Source: Streptomyces sp. HB132
GTDB lineage: Bacteria > Actinomycetota > Actinomycetes > Streptomycetales > Streptomycetaceae
DNA: 64,000 bases
Direction: 5' to 3'
Assembly (NCBI RefSeq): GCF_016909575.1
Contig: NZ_JAFBGA010000008.1
Coordinates: forward strand, 186,001 to 250,000
The notes under the pieces are model-generated. The model was not told the DNA's origin and did not search any database. It saw only the letters and a list, made by a program, of their open reading frames with translations. This document shows, in pieces, positions 47,224 through 55,815 of the stretch; position 1 is the stretch's first letter; every line of letters starts with the position of its first letter. The position numbers were made by a program, and so were the translations under genes.

Positions 47224-48636
47224 TCAGTGGCAGGCGGCGTTCCGGGGACGGGAGCGGTGGACGCCATCGCGCAAACGCTCCCGCGCGGTCACGGGCTCCC
47301 TCGGGCCGGGATCGGCGAGACCTGCCCTGAACAGGCCATGCCGCACCCGCTGCCGGGCCGCGTCGGTGAGCAGGTCACGCAGGTCCCCGTCCCTGAGCAG
47401 CGCCCCGGCGCCGAGCATCTTCTCGACCCCGGCCAGCGCACCGGCCGAGTCCCCGTGCGCCAGCCGGTCACGGATGTCGTCGAGGCAGTCCGGCCGCCGG
47501 TGCGCCACGTCGATGACCCGCAGGCAGGGGAGGGGGGTGCCGGTCAGTGCGGCGAGCAGCTCCTCCCGCCGGATCTCGGCGGGGTCGTGGTCCAGGGGGA
47601 CCAGCACCCCGCCGACCAGGCCGATCCGGTGCCGGGCGCCCCGGCAGTCCACCACGCGCGGTACGTCGTGGTGGTCAGCGCCGGGGCAGCCGGACTGCGG
47701 TGTTCCCGGAGCCAGAGCAGCCGCGACCAGGGGGTGCAGCCGTTCCGGCGCGACGAGACCGGAGCGCAGCAGCTCCAGATCGGGCAACACCCACGTCGCG
47801 GCGTCGGGGAGGACCGGTATCCCGGCGCAGGCACCCGCCCGTACGATCCGGGCGGACCGCACCTCGGATGTTCCGCCGCCTTCCCCCTGCCGGCCGGGGG
47901 AGACCCGCACGTCCAGCAGCAGCCGGTACCGGCCGCCGAGGCGCACCGTGACCTCGCCGCCGGCGGGGCGCCCCTCGGCCGCCAGGAGCAGCGCCGCCTC
48001 GTCTGCCCACCGGCCGAGCGCGAACCGCTCCGGTCCGGGAACCGGCGATGCCCAGCGAGGGAGCGGTCCTTCGGAGGGGCCGGCCCGGTCCGCCCCTGCG
48101 CGCAGGCGCAGTTCGTCGCTGCGGTCCGCGTCCCAGACATGCCGGTGCAGGTCCAGACGGAACCGCCGGTCGGGGGGCCGGTAGCCGCGGGGCCCGTACC
48201 CGGGGCCGTGCGGGGTGAGGCCGTCCCACACCGTGAGGCTGATCCGCTGCCCGGCCTCCGCCCACGCGGGCGCGGTACGCACGACGAGACGCACGGGACG
48301 GGAACGCCCCGGCTCGTCGTACCGCGCGAGCGTGACGGTCGTACCCGCACGCAGCAGGCCGTCGGGCGCGGTCCTGGGCATGTGCCACCGCAACAGGTCG
48401 GGCGCCAGCCTGCGCAGGTCGGCCCGGAGCCGGGCGGCCAGGCCGCTGCCATGGACACGTGTGACGGTACGCAGGTCGAGATCGACGTCGAATCCGGCGG
48501 CGGCGCACGCCCCAGCCCAGTCACCGGCGGTGCGCCGGGCCGTCGCGGTCTCGATCATGGATGGCGGCACGGCGATCTCACGCACGCGCGGCCAGAAGGA
48601 AGGGCGGGAATCCTCGAACGCGGTTCCGGTGAGCAT
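47224..48636 (-). CDS. Conserved hypothetical protein of the MoxR-VWA operon
   Basis: 470 residues from the ATG at 48636 (AAGGTGAG five bases upstream; a GTG two codons earlier is also possible). No known domain recognised. The middle has a beta-rich stretch (VRLVVRTAPAW, VTVRLGGRYRLLLDVRVSP) and the C-terminal 120 residues are helical with 'RREELLAALTGTPLPCLRVIDVAH'. It precedes the MoxR gene by 136 bases on the same strand, so it probably belongs to the same operon and may be a substrate or adaptor. Confidence 0.7.
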   Translation of the reverse strand: MLTGTAFEDSRPSFWPRVREIAVPPSMIETATARRTAGDWAGACAAAGFDVDLDLRTVTRVHGSGLAARLRADLRRLAPDLLRWHMPRTAPDGLLRAGTTVTLARYDEPGRSRPVRLVVRTAPAWAEAGQRISLTVWDGLTPHGPGYGPRGYRPPDRRFRLDLHRHVWDADRSDELRLRAGADRAGPSEGPLPRWASPVPGPERFALGRWADEAALLLAAEGRPAGGEVTVRLGGRYRLLLDVRVSPGRQGEGGGTSEVRSARIVRAGACAGIPVLPDAATWVLPDLELLRSGLVAPERLHPLVAAALAPGTPQSGCPGADHHDVPRVVDCRGARHRIGLVGGVLVPLDHDPAEIRREELLAALTGTPLPCLRVIDVAHRRPDCLDDIRDRLAHGDSAGALAGVEKMLGAGALLRDGDLRDLLTDAARQRVRHGLFRAGLADPGPREPVTARERLRDGVHRSRPRNAACH

Positions 48637-48766
48637 CAGCACTCACCTTGCGCGGTCAGGACCCCCAATCCACGGGCATGTTGAGTAGTCATCGGCGGGA
48701 GCGTAGCCCGGACGGGCGCGGAGGGCCACACCTTTTTCGTTCCCGCCCCGCGCCCGCCGGGCTCCG

Positions 48767-49837
48767 TCACTCGAAGAACTTGAGGCTCCAGCCGGTGCTG
48801 GTGTTCGACCCGGGGACGTTGGCCCTGCTGTACGTGATGTCGCCCCACCAGGCGAACGTACCCGTGTACCAGTACCGGTTCGCCCACGAGTACGGAGTCC
48901 CCTTCGCGACCGCGTGGAACATGAGGGGGAACCGCGGGCCGGCCGGCGGACTCGTGTTGATGTCGCCGTCGAGCAGGACGAAGCTGTGGTGGCCGGGGCC
49001 GTCGACGTGCAGGGTGGGGTCCCAGCCGGGCATCATCGTCGCGCGGGAGGAGCCGAAGAGGCAGCCGTTCGACTTGTACCAGTCCCATACGTACGTGGGG
49101 TCGCCGCCGGCCCGGAGCCGCAGGTCGGCCAGGCAGTACTGGTTGCTCCAACTGCCGTTGGCGGAGTACACGATGTGCAGTTGCCCGTTCGGGTCCTTGA
49201 TCGCCTCGGGTGCCTCGTTGATGAACGGGTTGCCGACCACCCGCTCCCAGCTCTCACGGGGCTGCGAGATGACGTACCGGGCGCCGGTCGGCGTGGTCGG
49301 ACTGCTCATCCGGCTGATGTAGAGGTTCTGTTCGACGTCGGTGTCGCCCGCCCAGCCCGACCAGACGAACCAGCGCTGCCCGTTGAAGGTGAACAGCGTG
49401 CCGTCGATCGCCCACTTGTCGTCGGGCAGCGCCAGCTTCGTCTCGCCGGTGTATCCGCTGTCCGGTGCGGCCGAGCCGATGACGTACATCCGGTGGGCAG
49501 CGCCTCGTCCCGCCGAGAAGTAGATGTAGTAGCGGCCGCCGTCCCGCACGATCTCCGGAGCCCATACCTCGCCGAGGTCACGGGTGTCCGACCAGACCTG
49601 GCGGGCCGGCGCCGAGGCCAGAGCCGCCGTCGACGACGCCTGCCGAACCGCGATGCCGCCACCGGTCGACTGCACCGAGATGTACGTGCCGCCGACGCGG
49701 AGAACGCTGGGGTCCGCTGCCCGCAAGCCGGTCCGGTCCGCCCGCGCCGGTTCGGCGGAGGCGAGGCACATCGCGGCTGCGAGCAGGACGGAGAGAGCGA
49801 ACGCGGCGATACCCGAAAGGTGACGAGGAAGCTTCAT
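48767..49837 (-). CDS. Secreted GH43-type glycoside hydrolase
   Basis: 356 residues from the ATG at 49837 (an adjacent ATG at 49840 is equivalent); GGAG precedes by seven bases. Signal peptide MKLPRHLSGIAAFALSVLLA with cleavage after ARA (about residue 33). Five-bladed propeller motifs of GH43: Asp42 in RAADPSVL (base), the KWAIDGTLF Asp (pKa modulator) and NEAPEAI with the acid Glu, plus 'WAPEIVRDGGRYYIYFSAG'. Likely removes arabinose or xylose from plant polysaccharides outside the cell. The promoter carries a GCGC-centred palindrome like that of the nearby pectate lyase. Confidence 0.9.
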   Translation of the reverse strand: MKLPRHLSGIAAFALSVLLAAAMCLASAEPARADRTGLRAADPSVLRVGGTYISVQSTGGGIAVRQASSTAALASAPARQVWSDTRDLGEVWAPEIVRDGGRYYIYFSAGRGAAHRMYVIGSAAPDSGYTGETKLALPDDKWAIDGTLFTFNGQRWFVWSGWAGDTDVEQNLYISRMSSPTTPTGARYVISQPRESWERVVGNPFINEAPEAIKDPNGQLHIVYSANGSWSNQYCLADLRLRAGGDPTYVWDWYKSNGCLFGSSRATMMPGWDPTLHVDGPGHHSFVLLDGDINTSPPAGPRFPLMFHAVAKGTPYSWANRYWYTGTFAWWGDITYSRANVPGSNTSTGWSLKFFE

Positions 49838-49997
49838 CATCCCGCTCCACGGTCGGCCTCCGCGCCGCGCCGCGGCAACCGGGGGAGCGGTTGCCGGCAC
49901 GCGGGCGGGGGCTGGTCAGGACCATGCCGGAGAGGCACGCGGGGATGACGGGCAGCCAGGTTCCCCCGCCTCCGCACCGACATGTACATCGATGAAA

Positions 49998-50039
49998 AGA
50001 GCGCTCTCACAGCATCACGACTGGGTCTGCTCATGTCAA
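49998..50039 (-). promoter_or_regulatory. Promoter and LacI-type palindrome of the GH43 gene
   Basis: TTGACA on the minus strand (50039-50034) is a perfect -35 box with a weak -10 (GATGCT, 17-base spacing). The perfect palindrome AGAGCGCTCT (49998-50007) follows at the probable start of transcription, where a LacI/GalR repressor would act. Confidence 0.5.
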
Positions 50040-50153
50040 TAACGCGGTGTGGTCGCCGACCACTTCGCGATTCCATGTGCTCGGCGGCTCACCTGCCACA
50101 CACCATGGGCGCTGACGGGCCCGTAAATATCACCGACATCTCCGGAGGACGAC

Positions 50154-51362
50154 ATGGCCGAGAACGCAGCACCCACCGATGAACTGCCGCTGTCCGGCAT
50201 CACGGTCGTGAGCATCGAACAAGCGGTGGCGGCTCCCTTCGCCACCCGGCAGCTCGCCGATCTCGGCGCGCGGGTGATCAAGGTGGAGCGTCCGGGCGGC
50301 GGCGACTTCGCCCGGGCGTACGACACCACGGTGCACGGTCAGTCCAGCTACTTCGTGTGGCTGAACCGCTCCAAGGAATCGGTGACCCTGGACCTGAAAT
50401 CGGAACAGGGCCGGCAGATCCTCGAGGAACTCCTTTCGCAGGCCGACGTGTTCGTGCAGAACCTGGCGCCCGGTGCCGCCGCGCGCATGGGTCTGGGCCC
50501 CGGCGACCTGGCAGAGCGGTTCCCGACGCTCATCCCGTGTTCGGTCACCGGCTACGGATCGAGCGGCCCCTGGGCGGACCGGAAGGCCTACGACCTGCTG
50601 GTGCAGTGCCAGACCGGCCTCGTCTCGCTGACCGGCAGCGCGCGGGAGGCCGCCCGGGTCGGGGTTTCGGTCGCCGACATCGCCGCCGGCATGTACGCCT
50701 ACAGCGGCATCCTCACCGCGCTGTTCACCCGGGCGACCCGCGGTTCCGTACGCGCCGTGGAGGTCTCGCTGTTCGAGGCCCTGGCCGAATGGATGAGTCA
50801 GCCCGCCTACTACACGGCGTACAGCGGCGCGCAGCCACCCAGGATCGGCACCCGGCACGCCACCATCGCCCCGTACGGCACCTACACCGCGGCCGACGGC
50901 AAGGACGTACTGCTGTCCGTGCAGAACGAACGCGAATGGGCGGCCCTGTGCGAGCGCTTCCTCAAGGCTCCCGGCCTCACCGACGACCCCCGCTTCGCGA
51001 CCGGGTCCGCCCGGGTGAGCCACCGCGACGAGGTCGACGCCCTCCTGGCCGCCCGGATCGCCGCGTCCGGCAGCGGTGAGGTGATGGAACTGCTGGACGC
51101 CATCGGCATCGCCAACGCCCCGGTCAACGACGTCAAGCAGTTCCTCGCGCATCCCGTGCTCAGCGGCCGGGACCGGTGGCGGGAGGTGACCGTACCCGGC
51201 GGGGAGACGATGACGGCTCTGCTGCCGCCCGTCGACCTGGCCGGCACCACGCCGTGCATGGGCGCGGTCCCCGCCGTCGGCGAACACACCGGACCGGTCC
51301 TGGCCCAGCTGGGATACACGCCAGACCGGATCGCCGCCCTACGGGCCGACGGCGCCGTCTGA
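50154..51362 (+). CDS. CaiB/BaiF family (family III) CoA-transferase
   Basis: 402 residues, ATG with GGAGGA upstream. Family III CoA-transferase: 'GITVVSIEQAVAAPFATRQLADLGARVIKVERPGGGDFAR' opening, SSYFVWLNRSKESVTLDL, and the catalytic aspartate in SVADIAAGMYA (Asp175). Moves CoA between organic acids such as formyl-, carnitine- or dicarboxylate-CoA; substrate open. Directly followed by the relic of an acyl-CoA dehydrogenase that once completed a catabolic operon. Confidence 0.93.
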   Translation: MAENAAPTDELPLSGITVVSIEQAVAAPFATRQLADLGARVIKVERPGGGDFARAYDTTVHGQSSYFVWLNRSKESVTLDLKSEQGRQILEELLSQADVFVQNLAPGAAARMGLGPGDLAERFPTLIPCSVTGYGSSGPWADRKAYDLLVQCQTGLVSLTGSAREAARVGVSVADIAAGMYAYSGILTALFTRATRGSVRAVEVSLFEALAEWMSQPAYYTAYSGAQPPRIGTRHATIAPYGTYTAADGKDVLLSVQNEREWAALCERFLKAPGLTDDPRFATGSARVSHRDEVDALLAARIAASGSGEVMELLDAIGIANAPVNDVKQFLAHPVLSGRDRWREVTVPGGETMTALLPPVDLAGTTPCMGAVPAVGEHTGPVLAQLGYTPDRIAALRADGAV

Positions 51363-51407
51363 CCACCCGGCACGCGAGCAGTACCCGCGGCAAGGAGGCC
51401 GCCTCGC

Positions 51408-51700
51408 ATGAGCACCCTCGGCATCCTGTCCGAGGACGAACAGCTCATCGTCAGCACGGTGCACGACTTCGTCGACGAGGACACCAAGCCCGTCGCTCGG
51501 GAACTCGACCACACCGACACCCGTCCCGAAGCCCTCATCGAGCAGATGAGGAACTCGGCATCTTCGGCCTCGCCGTCCCGGAGGGGTGCGGCGGCACACC
51601 GGTTTCGGCGTCCTGCCACGTCCCGGCGGCGGAGCGCGCTGGTCCGCCACGCCTCTCGTCCTCCGCTCGGCGTCACCCTGCCGTATGCACTCATCGCTGA
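51408..51700 (+). pseudogene. Truncated, frameshifted acyl-CoA dehydrogenase
   Basis: An ATG with AAGGAGG upstream starts 'LGILSEDEQLIVSTVHDFVDEDTKPVARELDHTD', the N-terminus of an acyl-CoA dehydrogenase. After ALIEQM (near 51545) the frame is lost; the next frame continues ELGIFGLAVPEGCGGTPVSA, the expected following segment, and then decays. Only about 90 of some 390 codons remain, so the enzyme is dead. The upstream CoA-transferase is intact. Confidence 0.8.
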
Positions 51701-51811
51701 ACTACGCCTGCGCGTAGAGGTGTTGCCGTCACCCGCCGCACGGCGGAGCAGGATTCCGCAAGTGTCATGAACCTTGTCAGTTCCACGACGGGCACTCTAT
51801 TGTCGCGGACA

Positions 51812-51823
51812 GAAAGCGCTTTC
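51812..51823. promoter_or_regulatory. LacI-family operator upstream of pectate lyase
   Basis: Perfect 12-bp palindrome GAAAGCGCTTTC, the classical GCGC-centred operator of LacI/GalR sugar regulators, 212 bases upstream of the PL1 start codon. No LacI-type gene is in this window. Confidence 0.6.
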
Positions 51824-52034
51824 CCCTCCTGTGTCCGGGCCGGTGGAAGCGTCCGCCGCGACGGCCGTCGTGACGGACGCGCATGAGCCGCCACCGGCCC
51901 GGCGCGGGGCTTCGATCTGCACAACCCGCCGACGTCAGCTGCACGGTGATGTTCCGTCAGCTCCGCCGGTTCGCCGTTGCGACCGCGGCATGGAGCAGCA
52001 ACACCAGCACGTGAAGACGAATGGGGACACCAAC

Positions 52035-53582
52035 ATGAGACGACCAGTCGCGCTGCGACTCAACGCCGCTCTGGCCACGCTCGCCGTGGCGGCCGCGACC
52101 GGCGTGGTGCTGTCGATGCCCGAAGCGGCGTCGGCGGCCGCGACCGGGAGTGCCACCGGGTACGCGACCCAGAACGGCGGGACCACCGGCGGCGCCGGCG
52201 GGACGACGGTGCGGGCCACCACGGGTACCGCGATCCACACGGCCCTGTGCAACCGGGCCAGCAGCAGCACCCCGATCACCATCGAGGTCGAGGGCACGAT
52301 CAACCACGGCAACACCACCAAGGTGTCGGGCGACAGCTGCAACACCGCTGCCGGTGTGATCGAGCTCAAGCAGATCAGCAACGTCACGCTCGTCGGCGTC
52401 GGCAGCGGTGCCGTCTTCGATCAGCTGGGCATCCACATCCGCCAGTCCAGCAACATCATCATCCAGAACGTCACCGTGAAGAACGTCAAGAAGTCGGGCT
52501 CTCCCACGTCCAACGGCGGTGACGCCATCGGTATGGAGAGCGACGTCCGCAACGTCTGGGTCGACCACACCACCCTCGAGGCGTCGGGCGGTGAGTCGGA
52601 GGGGTTCGACGGCCTCTTCGACATGAAGGACAACACCCAGTACGTCACGCTGTCCTACAGCACCCTGCGCAACTCCGGACGCGGCGGTCTGGTGGGGTCC
52701 AGCGAGACCGAGCTCTCGAACGGCTACATCACCTACCACCACAACCTGTACGAGAACATCGACTCGCGCGCACCCCTGCTGCGGGGCGGCATCGCCCACA
52801 TCTACAACAACTACTACGTGAAGCTGAACGAGTCCGGGATCAACTCCCGGGCCGGCGCGCGTGCCAAGGTGGACAACAACTACTTCAAGGACTCCAAGGA
52901 CGTCCTGGGCACGTTCTACACGGACGCGGCCGGGTACTGGCAGGTCGGCGGCAACACCTTCGACAACGTGACCTGGTCCGCCAAGGGCAGCGAGAACAAC
53001 CCGGCCGGCCCCGACCCGAAGTCCAACACCACCGTCAGCATCCCCTACTCCTACACCCTGGACAACGCGAGCTGCGTCCCGGCGATCGTGGGTGCGACCG
53101 CGGGTGCCAACAAGGGCCTGAAGGTGTCGGACGGCAGCTGCTCGCCGACGACGCCCACCCCCACGCCGGACCCCACGGACCCGACGCCGGACCCCACGGA
53201 CCCCACTCAGCCCGGCGGGACCAACCTCAGCATCGGCGCCGGCTCCGACGGCTCCAGCAAGGCCGCCGGTACGAGCTACGGCAACGTGCGGGACGGTGAC
53301 ATGAGCACCTCCTGGTCACCGGCCGGATCGACCGGTTCCATCTCGGTCAAGTGGGGAACCGCCACCTCCGTCGCGAAGATCAACATCCGTGAGGCGTCGG
53401 GCTCCACGGGCAGCATCGGCGCGTGGAGGGTCCTCAACGGCGACACCGGTGCCGTCCTGACCTCGGGCAGCGGGGCGGGCGTCATCACCGTCCCCAAGAC
53501 CTCGCTGAAGAAGATCACCTTCGAGATCACCGGCTCCACCGGGACGCCGAAGATCGCCGAGTTCGAGACGTACGCCGGATAA
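52035..53582 (+). CDS. Secreted pectate lyase (PL1) with C-terminal carbohydrate-binding-like domain
   Basis: 515 residues from the ATG at 52035. Signal peptide about 1-35 ending EAASA. The PL1 beta-helix (about 50-370) shows the calcium-site segments NVWVDHTTLE and DGLFDMKDNTQYVT and the catalytic block IDSRAPLLRGGIAHIYNNYY with its arginines. A Pro/Thr/Asp linker (DPTDPTPDPTDPTQP) leads to a discoidin-like domain (about 400-515) that begins NLSIGAGSDGSSKAAG, a usual add-on for binding plant cell wall. Cleaves polygalacturonate by beta-elimination outside the cell. Confidence 0.95.
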   Translation: MRRPVALRLNAALATLAVAAATGVVLSMPEAASAAATGSATGYATQNGGTTGGAGGTTVRATTGTAIHTALCNRASSSTPITIEVEGTINHGNTTKVSGDSCNTAAGVIELKQISNVTLVGVGSGAVFDQLGIHIRQSSNIIIQNVTVKNVKKSGSPTSNGGDAIGMESDVRNVWVDHTTLEASGGESEGFDGLFDMKDNTQYVTLSYSTLRNSGRGGLVGSSETELSNGYITYHHNLYENIDSRAPLLRGGIAHIYNNYYVKLNESGINSRAGARAKVDNNYFKDSKDVLGTFYTDAAGYWQVGGNTFDNVTWSAKGSENNPAGPDPKSNTTVSIPYSYTLDNASCVPAIVGATAGANKGLKVSDGSCSPTTPTPTPDPTDPTPDPTDPTQPGGTNLSIGAGSDGSSKAAGTSYGNVRDGDMSTSWSPAGSTGSISVKWGTATSVAKINIREASGSTGSIGAWRVLNGDTGAVLTSGSGAGVITVPKTSLKKITFEITGSTGTPKIAEFETYAG

Positions 53583-53616
53583 CGGCACGGTCCCGGCGTC
53601 TGCCCGGGTCCGGGCA

Positions 53617-53646
53617 CCCGCGCTCCGAAAACCTCCGGAGCGCGGG
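53617..53646 (+). terminator. Terminator hairpin after pectate lyase
   Basis: Perfect 11-bp arms CCCGCGCTCCG and CGGAGCGCGGG with an 8-base loop, 34 bases beyond the stop. Confidence 0.8.
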
Positions 53647-53693
53647 AGACGGGGGCCGGCCACGCCGGAACCCGGTTCGCCGCTTCGCCCGTC

Positions 53694-53723
53694 ACGGGGG
53701 CCGTCGAGTGCGACGGCCCCCGT
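53694..53723. terminator. Second, bidirectional terminator hairpin
   Basis: Perfect 13-bp arms ACGGGGGCCGTCG and CGACGGCCCCCGT with loop AGTG. It lies between the convergent pectate lyase and IclR genes and can end both transcripts. Confidence 0.8.
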
Positions 53724-53848
53724 TCGCGCGCAGTCCGCCACCCGGCCCTGCGTGCGGTTCGCTGCTCCCTCCCGTGCCTTCCCTCGCCCGGATGGTCCCC
53801 GGCGACGCCGGCCGAGGGTCTCTCGGCGGCCGTACGCCGGTACGGGAT

Positions 53849-54646
53849 TCAGCGCCAGTCGGGTGCGCCGGACGCGGGGGGCAGGACGCTCTCGATCTTC
53901 GTCCGGATCTCTCGCATGACCGCCACGACCCGGGCCTCGTGCGCGTCGCCGAGCCGTACCACCGGCACCGAGCAGCTGATGGCGTCGACGGCCGGTGAGT
54001 CGTACCGCAGGGCGAAACCGAAGCCCGCGATGCCCGTCACCGTCTCCTCGCGGTCGATGGCGTAGCCGCGCTCGCGCACCCCGGCGAGGTCGGCGAGCAG
54101 TGTCGTGCGCTCGGTGTGCGTGTTTGCCGTGCGGGGCGTCAGGGGGCCCTCGGGGATCGGCAGTCGACCGTCCGGGCGCTCGGCGAGCAGGGCCTTGCCG
54201 AGCGCGCCGGCGTGGGCCGGGATGCGGCGGCCGACCCGGCTGATGGTGCGCAGGTACTCGTGGGACTCGCGCGTCGCGAGATAGACGACGTTGGGGCCGT
54301 CGAGCCGGGCCAGATGAATGGTCTCGCCGAGCGCCTCCGACGCCTCGTCGAGGAAGGGGCGGGCGGCGCGCACACGTGGATCGCTGTCCAGGTAGCTCGT
54401 CCCCGTGTGGAGGGCGCGGATGCCGATGCCGTAGAGGGATCCGGTCGTGTCGGTCCGCACCCAGCCGCAGTCGATGAGCGTACGCAGCAGCTGGTACATG
54501 CTGCTGCGCGGCACACCCAGCTCCTCGGCGAGCTCGTCCAGGCGGGTCGGGCGGTCGCCCCTGGCGGCGAGGAGTTCGAGCAGCGCGACGGTGCGGAACG
54601 CCGACTTCACCCCGCGTACCCCGCTGTTCTCCGGCATGTCCCCCAT
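53849..54646 (-). CDS. IclR family transcriptional regulator
   Basis: 265 residues. N-terminal winged helix 'GVKSAFRTVALLELLAARGDRPTRLDELAEELGVPRSSMYQLL' and a C-terminal IclR ligand-binding domain with 'IHLARLDGPNVVYLATRES', RRIPAHAGALGKALLA and GFALRYDSPAVDAISC. Divergent from the D-glucarate catabolic operon (84 bases between start codons), so it is very probably its repressor, responding to glucarate, galactarate or a keto-acid product. An ATG three codons in (54637) is an alternative start. Confidence 0.93.
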   Translation of the reverse strand: MGDMPENSGVRGVKSAFRTVALLELLAARGDRPTRLDELAEELGVPRSSMYQLLRTLIDCGWVRTDTTGSLYGIGIRALHTGTSYLDSDPRVRAARPFLDEASEALGETIHLARLDGPNVVYLATRESHEYLRTISRVGRRIPAHAGALGKALLAERPDGRLPIPEGPLTPRTANTHTERTTLLADLAGVRERGYAIDREETVTGIAGFGFALRYDSPAVDAISCSVPVVRLGDAHEARVVAVMREIRTKIESVLPPASGAPDWR

Positions 54647-54670
54647 CGTAAATCCGCTCCGTCACCCCCA

Positions 54671-54731
54671 TTGACCGCGTTGCGTTCACCCGCCTAACCT
54701 CCGTTCTCATACATATACGCCATCTGCATAT
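54671..54731 (+). promoter_or_regulatory. Promoter of the glucarate operon with downstream operator
   Basis: TTGACC (54671-54676) and TAACCT (54695-54700) at 18-base spacing make a vegetative-type promoter. Just downstream, CATAT...ATATG half sites (about 54711-54731) form an imperfect dyad that would overlap the transcription start, a likely site for the divergent IclR regulator. The leader is short (about 20-40 bases). Confidence 0.5.
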
Positions 54732-55707
54732 GGAGATGAAGCTTGTGGAGCGGATCAGCGCGGACACCGAAGGCGTCGTTCAGCGGCTGCGGGACGGCAT
54801 GGCGGGCGGGGTGCTGGCGTTTCCCCTCACCAGCTTCCGGGAGGACGGCGGCTTCGATCCGGAGTCGTACCGGGCGTATCTGACCGCCCAGGTGGCCGCC
54901 GCACCCGGCGCGCTGTTCCCGGCGTGCGGGACCGGGGAGTTCAGCGCACTGGACGAGGACGAGTACCGCGAGGTCGTGCGGGCCGCCGTCGAGGTCGCCG
55001 ACGGCCGGCTGCCCGTGGTGGCGGGCACCGGTTACGGGTGGGCGCAGGCGCTGCGCTTCGCCCGCATCGCGGAGGAGGCCGGAGCCGACGCCCTCCTGGT
55101 CATGCCCCACTACCTCGTCGCGGCCCCGCAGGACGGTCTGGTCGAGCAGTTGCGCCGGATCGCGGCCGGCACCCGGCTGCCGCTGATCGCCTACCAGCGC
55201 GGCCAGGTCACCTTCACCGCCGGGAGCGTGCGCAGGATCGCCGAGATCCCCACGGTCATCGGCCTCAAGGACGGGCACAGCGACCTCGACCGGCTCCAGC
55301 GCCTCACCCTCGCCGCCCCCGACGGCTTCCTCTTCTTCAACGGCGCCGCCACGGCCGAGATCCAGGCGCGCGCCTACGCCACCGTGGGCGTCCCCGCCTA
55401 CTCCTCGGCGGTCCACGCGTTCGCGCCCGAGATCGCGAACGCCTTCCTCACCGCGCTGAGGGGCGGTGAGGAGGCGGTGACACGGACACTGCTGCGGGAC
55501 TTCTACGTCCCGCTGGTCGAGTTGCGCGACCGGGTCCCGGGCTACGCCGTGTCCCTGGTGAAGGCCGCCGCCCGGCTGCGCGGACTGCCGGTCGGCCCCG
55601 TGCGCGCCCCGCTCGTCGATCCCGACCCGGCCGACCTCGCCGACCTGGAGAAGATCCTCGACGCCGGGCTGGGCCTGGCCGGCGCCACCCGCCGCGGTAC
55701 CGCCTGA
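54730..55707 (+). CDS. kdgD: 5-dehydro-4-deoxyglucarate dehydratase
   Basis: 325 residues from the ATG at 54730; ATG 54736 and GTG 54745 (GGAG nine bases before) are rival starts. DapA/N-acetylneuraminate lyase superfamily TIM barrel: 'LAFPLTSFREDGGFD', PACGTGEFSALDEDEY and the Schiff-base lysine K180 in VIGLKDGHSD. KdgD dehydrates and decarboxylates 5-dehydro-4-deoxyglucarate to 2,5-dioxopentanoate (alpha-ketoglutarate semialdehyde). First gene of the operon kdgD - gntP-like - gudD. The semialdehyde dehydrogenase that would end the pathway is not in the window. Confidence 0.93.
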   Translation: MEMKLVERISADTEGVVQRLRDGMAGGVLAFPLTSFREDGGFDPESYRAYLTAQVAAAPGALFPACGTGEFSALDEDEYREVVRAAVEVADGRLPVVAGTGYGWAQALRFARIAEEAGADALLVMPHYLVAAPQDGLVEQLRRIAAGTRLPLIAYQRGQVTFTAGSVRRIAEIPTVIGLKDGHSDLDRLQRLTLAAPDGFLFFNGAATAEIQARAYATVGVPAYSSAVHAFAPEIANAFLTALRGGEEAVTRTLLRDFYVPLVELRDRVPGYAVSLVKAAARLRGLPVGPVRAPLVDPDPADLADLEKILDAGLGLAGATRRGTA

Positions 55708-55766
55708 GCCGCGCCCCCACCGGCCCGGTCCACCGCTCCCGCCGCGGAGCCGCCGCGGGCCGGCGG

Positions 55767-55798
55767 TCCGACAGACCGACAGACCGACAGACCGACAG
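55767..55798 (+). repeat. Octanucleotide tandem repeat, four units, in kdgD-permease leader
   Basis: TCCGACAG followed by three exact ACCGACAG units, ending 18 bases before the permease ATG and just before its AAGGGG ribosome site. The unit length (8) is not a multiple of three, but the repeat is not translated; changes in copy number would alter spacing or structure of the leader. Confidence 0.9.
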
Positions 55799-55815
55799 TT
55801 CAAAGGGGAACTGAC

